From CAZTXD01 sp964617995 (GTDB taxonomy: Bacteria; Actinomycetota; Acidimicrobiia; Spongiisociales; ZC4RG35), in NCBI GenBank assembly GCA_964617995.1, contig CAZTXD010000051.1, positions 1-22,292 of the forward strand: 22,292 bases of DNA, written 5' to 3'. The translations under genes were made by a program, and so were the position numbers. Numbering within the stretch: the stretch's first letter is position 1; every line of letters starts with the position of its first letter. The notes beneath the pieces were generated by a model, which ran no database searches, was not told where the DNA came from, and was given only the letters and a program-made list of their open reading frames with translations. Below are positions 20,764 through 22,292 of the stretch, in pieces.

Positions 20764-22194
20764 ATGTCGACCATCGACGCTCTCACGTTCGGCCGCCGCC
20801 TGCGCCACCACCGCAAGCGCAAGGGACTCACGCTTCAGGAGCTGGGCGAGATGGTCGGTCGGCCCGCTCCGTACCTGTCGATGCTCGAGAACGGACGTCG
20901 CCGACCCAGAGGTGACCATGTCGCCGATCTGGCCTCCGCTCTCGGCGTCGACACCGGGGACCTGCTTAGCCCGGAGGCGCCCAGCCAACGGGCCGAACTG
21001 GAGATCGAACTGGAGCGGGTGCAGACAGACGGACGCTTCGAGGATCTGTCGCTTCCCTACATCCGACCGTCCCCTTCCCTCACCGACGAGCTCCTGCAGC
21101 ATCTCGTGGGTCTCTACCGGGCCCTGGACGGGGGCACCGGAGTGGGCAACACGGGTCAGGGCAGGTTGCGGGAAGCGAACGCGGCCGTCTACCGATGGCT
21201 GCGGGAACGGGACGGGTACCTGTCGGATGTGGAGGCGGTCGCCCGGGGGATCCTCGACGTCGTCGGCCACACCTCAGAGGGGCCCTTGTCATCGCGAAAC
21301 CTCCTCGACATCGCTGCCCATCTCGGCTTCGACATCGAGGCCGTAGAGGACATGATCCCCGGCGTCCGGTCGGTGACCGACACGCTCACGAGGAAGATCT
21401 ACATCGCTCAACGGAACGAGTTGCGGACGCGTCAAGCGCGAAAGGCGATCCTTCAGACCCTGGCGGGAAGGCTCCTGGGACATGAGGAGCCGGCCGATGT
21501 GGACGAGTTTCTGCGCCAACGCGTCGAGACCGCCTATCTGGCCGGGGCGATCCTCGTGCCGGAAGACTCCGCCGTGAAGCGCCTCCAGGCGGCCAAGGAC
21601 CACCGCGACATCGCCATCGAGGACGTCAAAGAGGTCTTCTACGTGAGCTACGAGATGGCCGCCTGGAGGTTCGTGAACCTGGCCACCGAGCGTGTGGGCA
21701 TCCGCAGTCATCTCCTCGTCACGGCCGACGACGGGCTGGTCGTCAAGGGCTACGCCAACGACGGCCTGCCGTTCACCACCGACCCGGCGGGCGGGATCGA
21801 GGCTCAACCGGTGTGCCGGTACTGGGGTGCGACCGCCGTGTTCGACTCCCCCCACAAGTTCGACGTGCACGCCCAGTACACCGACACCCCGGCGGGGACC
21901 TACCTGTGTGTGACCCACATGGAACCGGACCGACCCTACTCGGTCACCGTCGGTGTGCCCTTCGAGGCGGCCCAGTGGTTCCGCAACCGGGACACCGAAC
22001 GCCGGGCTTCCTCCACCTGCCCGGACCCGGCCTGCTGCCGCCGGCCCACTCCCGAGCAGGCGGCCCGCTGGGGCGGACATGTGGAGGTGTCGGTCCGCAC
22101 CCAGGAGCGTCTCCTGGGGCGGCTGGCCTCCGACCCGTACCCGAGCGTCCGGGATCGAAGGGTCTACGACCTCGTGGAACGGCACGCCGACTGA
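20764..22194 (+). CDS. ramB: RamB-type transcriptional regulator of carbon metabolism
   Basis: The 476-residue protein has an XRE helix-turn-helix (about 9-63, TLQELGEMVGRPAPYLSMLENGRRRP split over 23-48), an ImmA/IrrE-like middle region (about 160-280) and a C-terminal DUF2083-like domain with a Cys cluster (Cys419, Cys424, Cys425 in CPDPACC). This is the layout of RamB, which controls isocitrate lyase and malate synthase genes in Corynebacterium and mycobacteria. The metalloprotease HExxH motif of true ImmA/IrrE is absent (LQTLAGRLLGHE), as in RamB proteins. It is divergent from aceB-aceA. GAGGGG lies directly before the ATG with almost no spacing, and the promoter geometry points to a leaderless message. 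The family call is firm; control of the adjacent operon is inferred from position. Confidence 0.9.
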   Translation: MSTIDALTFGRRLRHHRKRKGLTLQELGEMVGRPAPYLSMLENGRRRPRGDHVADLASALGVDTGDLLSPEAPSQRAELEIELERVQTDGRFEDLSLPYIRPSPSLTDELLQHLVGLYRALDGGTGVGNTGQGRLREANAAVYRWLRERDGYLSDVEAVARGILDVVGHTSEGPLSSRNLLDIAAHLGFDIEAVEDMIPGVRSVTDTLTRKIYIAQRNELRTRQARKAILQTLAGRLLGHEEPADVDEFLRQRVETAYLAGAILVPEDSAVKRLQAAKDHRDIAIEDVKEVFYVSYEMAAWRFVNLATERVGIRSHLLVTADDGLVVKGYANDGLPFTTDPAGGIEAQPVCRYWGATAVFDSPHKFDVHAQYTDTPAGTYLCVTHMEPDRPYSVTVGVPFEAAQWFRNRDTERRASSTCPDPACCRRPTPEQAARWGGHVEVSVRTQERLLGRLASDPYPSVRDRRVYDLVERHAD

Positions 22195-22209
22195 GGACGC
22201 CCCAAACCC

Positions 22210-22261
22210 CGTTTTCGCGCATCGAATGCGCGCTATCGCGCGCATTCGATGCGCGAAAACG
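22210..22261. repeat. 24-bp perfect inverted repeat made of two palindromic units
   Basis: Arms 22210-22233 and 22238-22261 are exact reverse complements around a 4-nt centre TATC. Each arm contains a 17-bp near-palindrome, CGCGCATCGAATGCGCG and CGCGCATTCGATGCGCG, so the DNA can fold as one long hairpin or two short ones (7-bp stems, 3-nt loops). It starts 16 bp after the ramB stop. T-rich and A-rich ends flank the stem (GTTTTC ... GAAAAC), but no T-run follows on the plus strand. A strong bidirectional terminator is the simplest reading. Confidence 0.85.
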
Positions 22262-22292
22262 AAAGCGTCGGTTGGGTGTGGGTGCGTTCAGT

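Noticed and set aside
20764..22194. ImmA/IrrE-type metalloprotease or toxin-antitoxin/phage regulator
   Set aside because: The HExxH metal site is missing and the DUF2083-like C-terminal domain plus the divergent aceB-aceA fit RamB.
1..22292. CRISPR arrays, insertion sequences, prophage genes
   Set aside because: No regularly spaced direct repeats, transposase motifs or phage structural genes were seen anywhere in the window.

Overview
This 22.3 kb, GC-rich window looks chromosomal and comes from an actinobacterium (Actinomycetota). The order recA ... miaB-miaA-dapF, then lexA, a LysM-type SOS inhibitor, nrdR and dut, recalls the recA-to-nrdR region of mycobacteria and streptomycetes. The SOS boxes are of the actinobacterial/Bacillus type (CGAAC-N4-GTTCG). 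RNase Y sits between recA and miaB, while recX, hflX and pgsA are absent from their usual actinobacterial places. This suggests a deep-branching, possibly Acidimicrobiia-like lineage; that placement is inference from gene order and sequence style only. I see no insertion sequence, prophage or CRISPR array. The only mobile element is an intein in recA.

Layout. Positions 1-192 hold tRNA-Cys (cut by the window edge) and tRNA-Gly, both minus strand. Positions 236-4645 hold dut, a divergent membrane protein of unknown function, nrdR, a second membrane protein of unknown function, a LysM membrane protein resembling YneA/ChiZ, and lexA. The 164 bp between the LysM gene and lexA carry three LexA boxes, woven into two divergent promoters that can be read directly.

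Positions 4620-20663 are an almost unbroken minus-strand series. In transcription order it is aceB, aceA, a type II GAPDH-like dehydrogenase, an 82-residue protein, a PHP-family phosphatase, a flavin reductase-like protein, rimO, cinA, thpR, recA (with a 364-residue intein), rny, miaB, miaA and dapF. Several junctions overlap by a few bases (flavin reductase/rimO, rimO/cinA, cinA/thpR, miaB/miaA, miaA/dapF), which suggests translational coupling. recA has its own control region: a LexA box lying exactly in the spacer of one promoter, followed by a second promoter that fits the LexA-independent (RecA-NDp/PafBC) DNA-damage motif. The largest gap, 375 bp between recA and rny, has no convincing gene but several inverted repeats.

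Positions 20764-22194 encode a RamB-type regulator, divergent from aceB-aceA. This is the arrangement expected for control of the glyoxylate shunt by carbon source. A 24-bp perfect inverted repeat built from two smaller palindromes follows it.

Functionally the window joins an SOS and nucleotide-pool module (lexA, LysM inhibitor, recA, nrdR, dut), RNA modification and decay (miaA, miaB, rimO for ribosomal protein S12, rny, thpR), lysine/peptidoglycan precursor synthesis (dapF), and acetate/fatty-acid carbon use (aceA, aceB, RamB, with a GAPDH-like enzyme nearby). The most unusual items are the RecA intein with a damaged endonuclease motif, the dual DNA-damage promoters, the three-box lexA control element, the type II GAPDH-like protein in a bacterium, the structured gap before rny, and the nested palindrome at the right end.
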